Of a stretch of DNA of 20,035 nucleotides, positions 7,401-14,874 are shown piece by piece. The notes beneath the pieces are model-generated. The model was not told the DNA's origin and ran no database searches. It worked only from the letters and a program-made list of their open reading frames with translations. The translations under genes were made by a program, and so were the position numbers. The stretch's first letter is position 1, and each line of letters opens with the position of its first letter. The stretch is from JACRIK01 sp040753835 (GTDB lineage Bacteria > Planctomycetota > MHYJ01 > JACQXL01), in contig JBFMDM010000030.1 of NCBI GenBank assembly GCA_040753835.1, positions 1 through 20,035 of the forward strand, in the 5' to 3' direction.

Positions 7401-8824
7401 CGTTTGATAAAGTCCTTAAGCAGGAGATGCTTTAACAACTCTTCAATAAATAACGGATTGCCCCTGGTGACCTGGTGAAGTTTGTCATAGAATGTCTGGT
7501 CCGGGAATTTCCTGGAGAATATGGTTGAGACGATCTCAGCGGTCTGCTCCTTGTTAAAGAGCGGCAGCGAAAACCGCCGGTAATTCTGTCTTTCAGAGAT
7601 AGTTGAAAGGAACTGGTTGAACACCTCATTGGCGGACTGCGAGATATTAAGATAATCGTCACGGACGGCCGCCACTATTACCGAGCATCCTTTTTCCTTC
7701 TCGGTCAGCGCTTCCACCACCAGAAGGGTGGCGTGGTCAATATTCTGCGCCTCGTCAAGCAGGAACATCAGCGGTTTTTTCTGGGACAGGAGATTAAAGA
7801 GCATCACCAGGGAGTCAAACAGCAATTTCCTGTTTTGGCCGGCTCCCTGATAGGAAAAATCGTTGAACGAGGGAATAAACCTGCTTATATTCGGCACGAT
7901 GCGGTTTATTTCCAGGAGCATATCCTTGGCTAATTCCTTGCAGGCCTCGGCCAGGATGGAGTTATTGGATTCAGCCAGCGAATTTATAAAGGTGATGATA
8001 GGCCTGTAGGGTATTACAGAATCAATCTCGTTGCAGATATTATAAAAGATTAGCGCGTCTTTTCCGCCAAGGGCGGATCCGCCTCCGGCGGAATAACCGG
8101 ACAGTTCGCGCAACAGCCGGGTCTTGCCGGCTCCGACCGACCCCTCAACCAGTATGAATGTATTCGCCTCCTGGTCTGGGGTCAGAAACCGCACTATTTC
8201 GTGGTAGAAATCCTGGCGGGCGACAAAATCCGGGCAGGGGAAATTGAGGAAAATGTTGCGTTCCAGGACATCCTCATCCGAGAATGACCCGGCGATAGAG
8301 GCGCGGTTGCGCCCTTCGCGCTTGGATAAATAAAGGGCCTTGTCCGCCTGTTCTATCAGGTCCTGGGGCGATTGGGCGTCCTCAGGAAACGAGGCAATGC
8401 CGATACTGATATTTACATTCAACGGCTCGGCTTTGGCATTGCGCTGCTGGAACTTTGTGCCGGAAACCCGTTTCAGCATCGCCTCGGCCAGGGCAAGGGA
8501 TTTCTTCTTATCAACGGCCGGCAGGATGGCCGAGAATTCATCGCCGGCATAACGGATGGCTATTCCCTTGTCGCCCAAGGTTTCCTTAAGAACCGCGCCC
8601 AGTTGCCGCAGAACATTATCACCCTCAAGGTGGCCGTAGGTGTCGTTTATCTTCTTGAAGAAATCAATGTCTATCATCAGGAGCGAGAAACCGCCGGAAT
8701 GGTCTTTCCAGTTGACCTTATCGTTGAGATACTGGTAGAAGAAGCGGCGGTTATAAAGATTGGTAAGTTCGTCGGTAAAGACCAGTTTAGCAAGGTCTTC
8801 TTTATTGAAGGATGAGATATCCAT
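4439..8824 (-). CDS. GGDEF diguanylate cyclase fused to STAND-type ATPase, duplicated uncharacterised domain and HEAT repeats
   Basis: This 1461-residue cytoplasmic protein (no signal peptide or membrane span seen) has four parts. A GGDEF domain (about 15-175) has DELTNLYNRRFF, MIDIDFFKKINDTYGH and RYAGDEF (91-97), with Ala in the first motif position and no RxxD inhibitory site just upstream. An AAA_16/STAND-like ATPase (about 200-470) has Walker A EGSVGAGKT (227-235), Walker B FLLDEAQ (354-360) and RGNPLFIEELL. An alpha-helical TPR-like stretch (about 585-640) is followed by two copies of a ~125-residue domain (687-812, 852-980) sharing LYPxGSQL, KSIxFxRG and a KGIxNIxI end. A Pro/Ala linker (about 988-1022) leads to HEAT-like repeats to the C terminus (ends ALGQIKTPEAQAALESAAND). 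Likely a c-di-GMP-producing signalling scaffold controlled by NTP binding. Partners are unknown. Residues 245-256 are a repeat-encoded insertion. Confidence 0.88.
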   Translation of the reverse strand: MDISSFNKEDLAKLVFTDELTNLYNRRFFYQYLNDKVNWKDHSGGFSLLMIDIDFFKKINDTYGHLEGDNVLRQLGAVLKETLGDKGIAIRYAGDEFSAILPAVDKKKSLALAEAMLKRVSGTKFQQRNAKAEPLNVNISIGIASFPEDAQSPQDLIEQADKALYLSKREGRNRASIAGSFSDEDVLERNIFLNFPCPDFVARQDFYHEIVRFLTPDQEANTFILVEGSVGAGKTRLLRELSGYSAGGGSALGGKDALIFYNICNEIDSVIPYRPIITFINSLAESNNSILAEACKELAKDMLLEINRIVPNISRFIPSFNDFSYQGAGQNRKLLFDSLVMLFNLLSQKKPLMFLLDEAQNIDHATLLVVEALTEKEKGCSVIVAAVRDDYLNISQSANEVFNQFLSTISERQNYRRFSLPLFNKEQTAEIVSTIFSRKFPDQTFYDKLHQVTRGNPLFIEELLKHLLLKDFIKRVNKQWFLDLPAIPPAVWQKNLDTIIAENIDLLEAETKTVIKQAAVVPTNVGIDVLKDVAHQNEGETIDALDKAKRLNIIKPTEPLKQDQFTFTTKHFQEIVYQNIEEKERETLHQAVGDATEKLYQDKLDSVAPALAFHFAKAGDEAKAQMYGQKAENITANLFRKDEIPEYYSSLQGIVQSRIKEALQPLSPQKMALVKDLLRNLLSTSKNMRLYPDGSQLIVMASGGLVRIMNSIFDETKTFTLSEAKNALNINTTPLDAKTYGSAVDEFLSLLKEHYIKSITFRRGVTEQEIERILKNLDRSPDKPFAAKGYWNQFLDDKGIANIGIAQRSFIAAKERGISSAIPTAQEKVELEGPLVGALKDFFRFFCAAVENIKLYPPGSQLALEAVRFVTQSIDNVFGYLSVLNLSVSDEILLVNGTPGHPRLLGTASTTLAKLIRDYQLKSISFIRGASKEELEHFISVLSGTPLDEAKQKGVKDWDNILSEKGISNIKIGIMVYVTADTSRRMAMPSGLPGAMPPPPGVQEPAAPAPSAPAPAPQRPAPKRDMSLIARFTDIMKGLPERLLEDESIKIAAELLANNDEDGFSQFHQKFIQNLRSNRQEIRLNAHTAYQKLLKAAPPGLALAGLVARTESIILGEIPLEKVSSVYNALFNSALKHAVYYLENKNYNGLKNVVTVVLKRLSDTKASDSTQRLTISTTSALRTQGGANFKLYSTLKENKNFPDFIRDLFHPDDEVKNAVRDILIAFNLVAVQDLINLIKETDDVSSREAIAAIINQMGNQAHQSFLNELKVLSDELPLKRFLGIAYLIPAEGMEQTLSEFIREPFYKETVNALARLNPDKSTTVLLPLLKDKNTDLVLSVLAVLGGLQYSKPALKSQASSAIISLLETSSAAEIQKESAKALVRMQEQKSIPAFAKMLSAKRFLGLVGGVSDEIRGTAAWALGQIKTPEAQAALESAANDKSPRVRSIVKLSLKNYEVAGK
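8063..8092. repeat. 30-bp double palindrome inside the GGDEF-ATPase gene
   Basis: TCCGCC-AAG-GGCGGA followed directly by TCCGCC-TCC-GGCGGA forms two tandem hairpins. It encodes a Gly/Ser/Ala-rich stretch (SAGGGSALGGKD, 245-256) just after the Walker A helix. Length 30 nt keeps the frame. Confidence 0.8.
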
Positions 8825-8827
8825 GGG

Positions 8828-8860
8828 ATTATAATTTATATAATTATTTTAATAAGTCAA
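8828..8860 (-). promoter_or_regulatory. Weak candidate promoter of the GGDEF-ATPase gene
   Basis: The minus strand carries TTGACT (8855-8860) and a consensus TATAAT (8828-8833) only 3 nt before the ATG, but the spacing of 21 nt is too long. An intermediate TATAAA could serve with a shorter spacing. No Shine-Dalgarno precedes the ATG. Confidence 0.3.
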
Positions 8861-8868
8861 GTCCTTTA

Positions 8869-8893
8869 CCCCGCACATAATTTATGTGCGGGG
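8869..8893. repeat. 25-nt near-perfect palindrome and its decayed copy
   Basis: CCCCGCACATAA (8869-8880), one T, then TTATGTGCGGGG (8882-8893). The right arm and its flank (8880-8907) recur in degraded form at 8971-8998 (ATTTATGTGC then AGGGTCAAGC). It lies between two divergent genes, so it is not a terminator for either. Confidence 0.75.
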
Positions 8894-9037
8894 CGAGCAT
8901 AAAAATATCCAACCAACCCATCTATTGAGATTAACCCTTTGGGTATTCTCTTATATAACATTATAACGTTATTTATGTGCAGGGTCAAGCAGAAATGATA
9001 TAACTGGATAAAATATACTGGGTTGTTGATTTATTAG

Positions 9038-9132
9038 AAGCGGTTTCATAAGGTATAAATCCACCCGTACCCCCCTTTGCAAAAGGGGCTGGGGGGATTA
9101 GAGCCGTCCTAAAGGGACTTATGAAACCACTT
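9038..9132. mobile_element. 95-bp inverted-repeat element with central C/G hairpin
   Basis: The ends 9038-9052 (AAGCGGTTTCATAAG) and 9118-9132 are inverted copies with one mismatch in 15. The centre has CCCCTTT (9072-9078) paired with AAAGGGG (9082-9088) flanked by C- and G-runs. It has no coding capacity, and the structure is that of a small MITE. It shares the word TACCCCCCTT with the element at 4196-4387. Confidence 0.6.
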
Positions 9133-9141
9133 GTAATGATT

Positions 9142-9196
9142 ATACAGCCAAGTATAGTCGGCTGTATATTTACTTGTTAAATTAACAGCCGACTAT
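9142..9196 (+). promoter_or_regulatory. Mutually exclusive hairpins in the tauE leader
   Basis: ATACAGCC (9142-9149) pairs with GGCTGTAT (9160-9167). ATAGTCGGCTGT (9154-9165) pairs perfectly over 12 bp with ACAGCCGACTAT (9185-9196), which ends in the start codon. The two share 9160-9165, so only one can form. The second would occlude the initiation region. A possible promoter TTGTAA/TATAGT (-10 at 9153-9158) would start transcription near 9165 and would then include only part of this structure. No Shine-Dalgarno is seen. Confidence 0.4.
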
Positions 9197-9995
9197 GATG
9201 TTGGTTATAATCGGCATAATAATCGGCGCGGTCGGCACCCTGGCCGGCATCGGCGGCGGTATTTTTATCGTTCCGATTCTGCTTTCCTTCTATGGTTTCA
9301 GCCCCCAAACGGCAATCGGGACGTCGCTTCTGGTGGTTGCCTTCAATGCCTTTTCAGGCACGGTTGCCTATGCCCGTTATAAGCGGATATACTTTCCATT
9401 GGGCGTCATCATTATCGTTTCAGGCATACCCGGCATTGTTATCGGGGCTTATGCCGCAGACCTTTTTACCGGAGCGGCATTTAAGATTGTCTTTTCCGCG
9501 GTTCTTATTTTAGTGGCAACCCACCTGTTATTCAGGAGGAATAAACTGTCAGGGGATGCAGCCGCCTGCCTGCCCGACCGGACGACGCCGGTCGTTCGGG
9601 CGGGGACGCCTTTAAGATTATCCACAGGAATGACCGTATCCGTTGTCCTTATCGGGTTCATAACCGGCTTTATTGCCTCGGTGCTGGGAATCGGGGGCGG
9701 GATTATCCACGTGCCGGCGCTGATTTATCTCCTGAAAATACCGGTTCACATCGCGACCGCCACCTCGCACTTCATATTGTTTAATACGGTCCTGCTTTCG
9801 CTTGTTCCCCATACATTATTGGGGCATATTGATTATCACAGCGGGCTATTATTGGGCCTCGGCGCCTTGTTGGGCGCGCAGGCGGGCGCGTATATTTCAT
9901 CCCGGGTGCATTCGCGGGTAATAATGATTATTTTGGCCCTTGTGCTGGCGGCGGCGGCGCTGAATATGTTTTTATCCTCTGCTCCAATTCCCTGA
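9195..9995 (+). CDS. TauE/SafE (UPF0721/YfcA) family membrane permease
   Basis: This is a predicted inner-membrane exporter or anion permease. Family members have been linked to sulfite, sulfoacetate or other organosulfur anions, but the substrate cannot be read here. The 266-residue protein is almost entirely hydrophobic and shows the internal duplication of the family: IGAVGTLAGIGGGIFIVPILL at the N terminus and ITGFIASVLGIGGGIIHVPAL starting near residue 155, each with the G-x-GGG turn, within about eight predicted helices. The central loop (about 115-140) carries the segment CLPDRTTPVVRAGTP encoded by a palindromic repeat. I used the first of two adjacent ATGs. The last 68 nt overlap the 3' end of the convergent ligase gene. 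Confidence 0.85.
   Translation: MMLVIIGIIIGAVGTLAGIGGGIFIVPILLSFYGFSPQTAIGTSLLVVAFNAFSGTVAYARYKRIYFPLGVIIIVSGIPGIVIGAYAADLFTGAAFKIVFSAVLILVATHLLFRRNKLSGDAAACLPDRTTPVVRAGTPLRLSTGMTVSVVLIGFITGFIASVLGIGGGIIHVPALIYLLKIPVHIATATSHFILFNTVLLSLVPHTLLGHIDYHSGLLLGLGALLGAQAGAYISSRVHSRVIMIILALVLAAAALNMFLSSAPIP
9565..9605. repeat. Palindromic repeat inside tauE
   Basis: CCTGCCTG (9565-9572), the same word as one arm of the 21-bp palindrome in the ligase gene, is followed by a palindrome with GACCGG, a 6-nt loop, CCGGTC and outer GCCC/GGGC. It encodes the polar Pro/Arg-rich part of the central cytoplasmic loop, where an insertion would be tolerated. Confidence 0.6.
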
Positions 9996-12657
9996 GTTCC
10001 TCGCCGGTTTTGTCGTTAAGCGGGCTGGCCTTTCTGGCCTCGTCGCAGAGTTTTATCGCCCTTTCTATGAAGGTCTTGTCGCGGTCTATATCGGCCAGAT
10101 AGCGGTAAATCCTGATGAGGGCGATAATCCGTTCGTAATTCTTGGGGTCAAGTTCATAGGCCCGCTGGATACAGGCAAAACTGCAGATGGCAAAATCGCG
10201 GTAATTATAATCGCTGTATAGCCGGTTATTGGCTTCCCGCTTGATGAAATCGGTCTCAACCAGTTCCCTGATGCTCGGCACGTCGCGAAGCTTAGGAGGC
10301 GATGCGGTGTTATTGTTTTCCTGGCTTTTCGCAATGGCTATTTTGGCAAGTTCCAGGAAGTTCCGGCCGGCCCCGTTGAGATAGGCCCTTTCATCCGGCG
10401 CAAACTTAAGGGCGCTTTGGAAATGTTTTATGCACATCAGCCGGATTTGGAATGCGTCATCCTTTTTGCCCTGCCGGGCGACCTCTTCGGCGCTCTGGTC
10501 GTAACTGAAGCAGAATTTATAGAACCCGTCCGCCCGGAGTACCGAGAGATTCTTGTTGGCCACGATGAAAAGAATAGTCGTAAAGATTACCAGCCCAATC
10601 AGCACGTTGCTGAAGGTCCAGAACCGGACCGGCTTGTCTTTTCTGGGCAATGACAACGCCCCGACCAGGATGCCCGCGGCAATCCACAGCCACGAGTAAA
10701 TCATCAGCAAATCAGTATTGCTGGTGTCATCCGGCCAGTAACGCCTGACCATAATCACCGCCATCATTACGGTCTGGCCCGCATAGGTCCAGAACAGGTA
10801 ACGGGGCCAGGCCACTATCCCCACAATCACGCCGGCCAACAGCCAGATGCAGAATGTGGCAAGAAAGGCGTCCCGGGTCGTCTTGATGGCAGGCGTAATC
10901 ATTCTTGATTCAGGCCAGGTGAACTTGAAGAGGATAAAGGCGATAACAATGGTGAGCACCGCATACCCGAGGAGCAGGTACACGCCCCAATGAAATCCCG
11001 ATTCCGCATTCAACGGTGAATTCTCCGGTTTGCCGGTTTCTGGTGCAAGCAGATTCAGCCGGTAAACCGCATAGATAGCGGCTGTGATAACCCAGAAATG
11101 GGTGTAGGTGGAAACAATGGCAATGCCGACAAATATTTCAGCCAGATGCGCGGCCAGGGCGGTAATCAGCCCTATCATTACCAGGATATCTGTTGAAGGC
11201 GGTCCGGCCTGCCTGCCGGCCAGGCAGGTCTGCGGGGAATTTGCCGCCATAATGGAGCGGATGACCTTATAGACCGTGTAAAATATCGCTACCAAAAGAG
11301 ACAAATAGGCAATCAGGCCAAAGATGCCGTGCATCACCCAGACGTCAAGATAATGGTTATGGGTACGGTCAGCGTGGACATTGGCGCCTTCAAGGGCCGC
11401 CAGTTCCATAGTGTAATTCTTGTAATAGACCGTAGAGAGCGATTCAGGTCCCCAGCCGATAAAGAAACGGATACGTTCGTCCTTGTCATTAATCAGTTTC
11501 CAGACGCCGTTCCAGAGGATAATCCTGGTCCGGCCCGAAGAGCCGGGTTGGGTTTCCAGGACCTTCCCCAACTGTTTGAAATACGGGATTTTCATCAACT
11601 GGCCGAAGGTATTATGCCACCACTGCGGAACATCCTGCGACTTGACGATGACCTTTTTCTCCCGGTCTTTAACGTCCGACCAGGTGATAAGCGTTTTTTC
11701 CTTGTCGTATTTCACGCTTCCCATCACGTTCGGCGCAGGTTCCTTTGACATCCAAACTATAATGTGCGGCAGGTTGAACAGGGCCATAAAAACAATGCCG
11801 ACGACAGAACTCGTTATGATGATTTTCAGCACCAGTTTATGTCGGTATGCCCAAGCGTAAATCAGGATAAACAGGAAAATACTGCCGAACATCCCCAGCA
11901 TTGGCCCGCGGCTCTGGCTCAAAAATACCGTGATGACCTGCAGAACCGCCAGGGAGCCGTAAAAAACATAGGTTAACAGATTTCGGCCATAAAGCCCCTT
12001 AAGGAACCGAGAGAGCGTCAGCGGTATGGTAAGTATAAGATAAGCCGAGAGGAAGATGGGGTTGCCCATCGTGGCCGAGACCCTGATGGAAGGGTCCATC
12101 TGCTGCCAGGGTACCGGGTCCAATCTCAGACGTTGGATAAAGCAGTAGGCGACAATCGGCACCGAGGTAAAGATTATTGTGCTGATTAGCCGCTCCACCT
12201 GATCTTTGGTCTTGATGTTTATGGCCGCGAGGATAAAGATAATCCAGAAAGAGCCGTTGGTGTATAGCCCCTGCATCCGGTCGTATCCGCCCCATAAACT
12301 ATTATGCGGCACGGCTGAAAATACTACCGAGATGGCATAAAGGGTAATAAAGGCCAGGAACGGGAAAAAGATATAACTCTTTCTGGCTGATGGCGCTGGC
12401 GCTGCTACCTCCACGGCTATTTTCTGCTTGCCTGGTTTGCCGGCTGGCGCAGTGGACGGCGCGGATGGCTTGGCTGTTTCCAGCGTCTTGATGAGATAAA
12501 ACACAATCATCAGCAGGGCCAGCGAGCGGATAATCGTGCCCTTGTCCGGCTCAAACATCCGGTGGGTGTAGATGTTCATATAGAGAGGCGAAAGCACCAC
12601 CGCGGCCAGCCAGCACGCCTCAAGAAACCTGTCGCACAAAATGCCGAATTTGGTCAT
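9928..12657 (-). CDS. O-antigen ligase-like (Wzy_C/WaaL family) membrane protein with C-terminal TPR region
   Basis: This inner-membrane enzyme is predicted to polymerise or ligate surface glycans on the periplasmic face. The 909-residue protein begins with several membrane helices and a Pro/Ala-rich cytoplasmic linker. The core includes GGYDRMQGLYTNGSFW, SATMGNPIFLSAYLILTIPL, SQSRGPMLG and, after a large extracytoplasmic loop, GWGPESL and RTHNHYLDVWVMHGIFG, whose His-rich motif is typical of Wzy_C proteins. More helices follow, then a soluble tail with TPR-like helices (ALKFAPDERAYLNGAG, RAYELDPKNYERIIALIRIYRYLADIDRD). This ligase-plus-TPR layout is known from several phyla. The extra segment CLAGRQAGPP in a loop comes from a 21-bp palindrome. 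A consensus-like promoter lies 6 nt before the ATG. Whether it is an O-antigen ligase, a polymerase or a protein glycosylase is open. Confidence 0.82.
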   Translation of the reverse strand: MTKFGILCDRFLEACWLAAVVLSPLYMNIYTHRMFEPDKGTIIRSLALLMIVFYLIKTLETAKPSAPSTAPAGKPGKQKIAVEVAAPAPSARKSYIFFPFLAFITLYAISVVFSAVPHNSLWGGYDRMQGLYTNGSFWIIFILAAINIKTKDQVERLISTIIFTSVPIVAYCFIQRLRLDPVPWQQMDPSIRVSATMGNPIFLSAYLILTIPLTLSRFLKGLYGRNLLTYVFYGSLAVLQVITVFLSQSRGPMLGMFGSIFLFILIYAWAYRHKLVLKIIITSSVVGIVFMALFNLPHIIVWMSKEPAPNVMGSVKYDKEKTLITWSDVKDREKKVIVKSQDVPQWWHNTFGQLMKIPYFKQLGKVLETQPGSSGRTRIILWNGVWKLINDKDERIRFFIGWGPESLSTVYYKNYTMELAALEGANVHADRTHNHYLDVWVMHGIFGLIAYLSLLVAIFYTVYKVIRSIMAANSPQTCLAGRQAGPPSTDILVMIGLITALAAHLAEIFVGIAIVSTYTHFWVITAAIYAVYRLNLLAPETGKPENSPLNAESGFHWGVYLLLGYAVLTIVIAFILFKFTWPESRMITPAIKTTRDAFLATFCIWLLAGVIVGIVAWPRYLFWTYAGQTVMMAVIMVRRYWPDDTSNTDLLMIYSWLWIAAGILVGALSLPRKDKPVRFWTFSNVLIGLVIFTTILFIVANKNLSVLRADGFYKFCFSYDQSAEEVARQGKKDDAFQIRLMCIKHFQSALKFAPDERAYLNGAGRNFLELAKIAIAKSQENNNTASPPKLRDVPSIRELVETDFIKREANNRLYSDYNYRDFAICSFACIQRAYELDPKNYERIIALIRIYRYLADIDRDKTFIERAIKLCDEARKASPLNDKTGEELRELEQRIKTYSAPPPPAQGPK
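11208..11228. repeat. Perfect 21-bp palindrome inside the ligase gene
   Basis: CCTGCCTG (11208-11215), a CCGGC loop and CAGGCAGG (11221-11228). On the coding strand it yields the C-L-A-G-R-Q-A-G segment. The near-identical element at 4064-4084 is read in another frame. Confidence 0.9.
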
Positions 12658-12663
12658 ACGGTT

Positions 12664-12691
12664 ATTATAATAACCTGCAATAAATTGTCAA
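12664..12691 (-). promoter_or_regulatory. Sigma70 promoter of the ligase gene, leaderless configuration
   Basis: On the minus strand a consensus TTGACA (12686-12691), 16 nt, then consensus TATAAT (12664-12669), then 6 nt (AACCGT) and the ATG. Transcription would begin at or within a base or two of the start codon. No Shine-Dalgarno is present. Confidence 0.75.
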
Positions 12692-12730
12692 TAATCTGTG
12701 TTTACCAGAAGCGTATATTATGGATTTGGT

Positions 12731-12761
12731 TTATCTGTGTAATCTGTGAAATCTGTGGTTT
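12731..12761. repeat. ATCTGTG-type dispersed repeat
   Basis: Tandem near-copies of (a)ATCTGTG end in GGTTT. The reverse complement of the same unit recurs at 14552-14654. It lies between the divergent ligase and pilB/gspE promoters. Confidence 0.6.
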
Positions 12762-12769
12762 CATTTTGC

Positions 12770-12798
12770 TTGACTCCCACGCATTATTCCGATATAGA
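12770..12798 (+). promoter_or_regulatory. Sigma70 promoter of the pilB/gspE gene, near-leaderless
   Basis: TTGACT (12770-12775), 17 nt, TATAGA (12793-12798), then 8 nt (ATAATGCT) and the ATG at 12807. The start site would fall at or just before the ATG. No Shine-Dalgarno is present. Confidence 0.65.
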
Positions 12799-12806
12799 AT
12801 AATGCT

Positions 12807-14543
<1,737 letters not shown>

Positions 14544-14551
14544 ATAAAGGC

Positions 14552-14654
14552 AACCACAGATTACACAGATTTCGCAGATTGCCCTTGGGTTACTGAAGAC
14601 AAATCGGTGTTATCTGTGAACTCCGCAGAGACCGCGATAGCGAAATCTGTGGTT
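14552..14654. repeat. Inverted-repeat element with a nested small repeat
   Basis: AACCACAGATT (14552-14562) and AATCTGTGGTT (14644-14654) are perfect inverted ends. The right half reads ATCTGTGAA, then about 22 nt (CTCCGCAGAGACCGCGATAG region, 14621-14642), then AAATCTGTGG. Compared with the intact copy at 12731-12761, this is a second small palindromic repeat inserted into the first. It lies 8 nt after the pilB/gspE stop. Confidence 0.6.
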
Positions 14655-14775
14655 ACGAAGTTTTCTTGCGGTGAAAGCAACTAATTCCCAGCAATGGAGC
14701 GATTATTAAAGATAATAATATTATTCCCGATATCCATAATATCCAAGTAATAATATTTTTAGTTGCTTTTTTCAT
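14653..14775 (-). CDS. Predicted 40-residue single-span membrane peptide
   Basis: The frame runs from an ATG at 14773-14775 (MKKATKNIITWILW) through a hydrophobic span of about 20 residues (ILWISGIILLSLIIAPLLG) to a basic end, FHRKKTS. The layout of a short basic N terminus, one helix and a Lys/Arg-rich tail is that of a small inner-membrane protein. The TAA overlaps the last bases of the repeat at 14552-14654. It follows the beta-propeller lipoprotein gene on the same strand and shares its AT-rich composition. No family is recognised and no strong Shine-Dalgarno is seen. Confidence 0.45.
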   Translation of the reverse strand: MKKATKNIITWILWISGIILLSLIIAPLLGISCFHRKKTS

Positions 14776-14796
14776 TTTTTATACTCATTGTAATAT

Positions 14797-14874
14797 TTAT
14801 TTTACTTCTTTACAGCAATTATGTTCTTCAGTATCTACAACTCCTGTTGACGCCCAAAGACCAAGAGATAACAC
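14797..14874 (-). CDS. Possible 25-residue peptide immediately after the lipoprotein stop
   Basis: The TAG that ends the lipoprotein gene (14875-14877) is followed at once, in the same frame, by GTG and 24 more sense codons to a TAA. The peptide contains LWASTGVVDTEEHNCCKEVK, which has protein-like composition and a Cys pair. It could be a tiny gene, a readthrough extension, or the remains of a longer C terminus cut by the TAG. No ribosome-binding site is visible. Confidence 0.2.
   Translation of the reverse strand: MLSLGLWASTGVVDTEEHNCCKEVK

Noticed and set aside
8869..8893. Rho-independent terminator
   Set aside because: It lies between the 5' ends of two divergent genes and has no T-run, so a dispersed palindrome is more likely.
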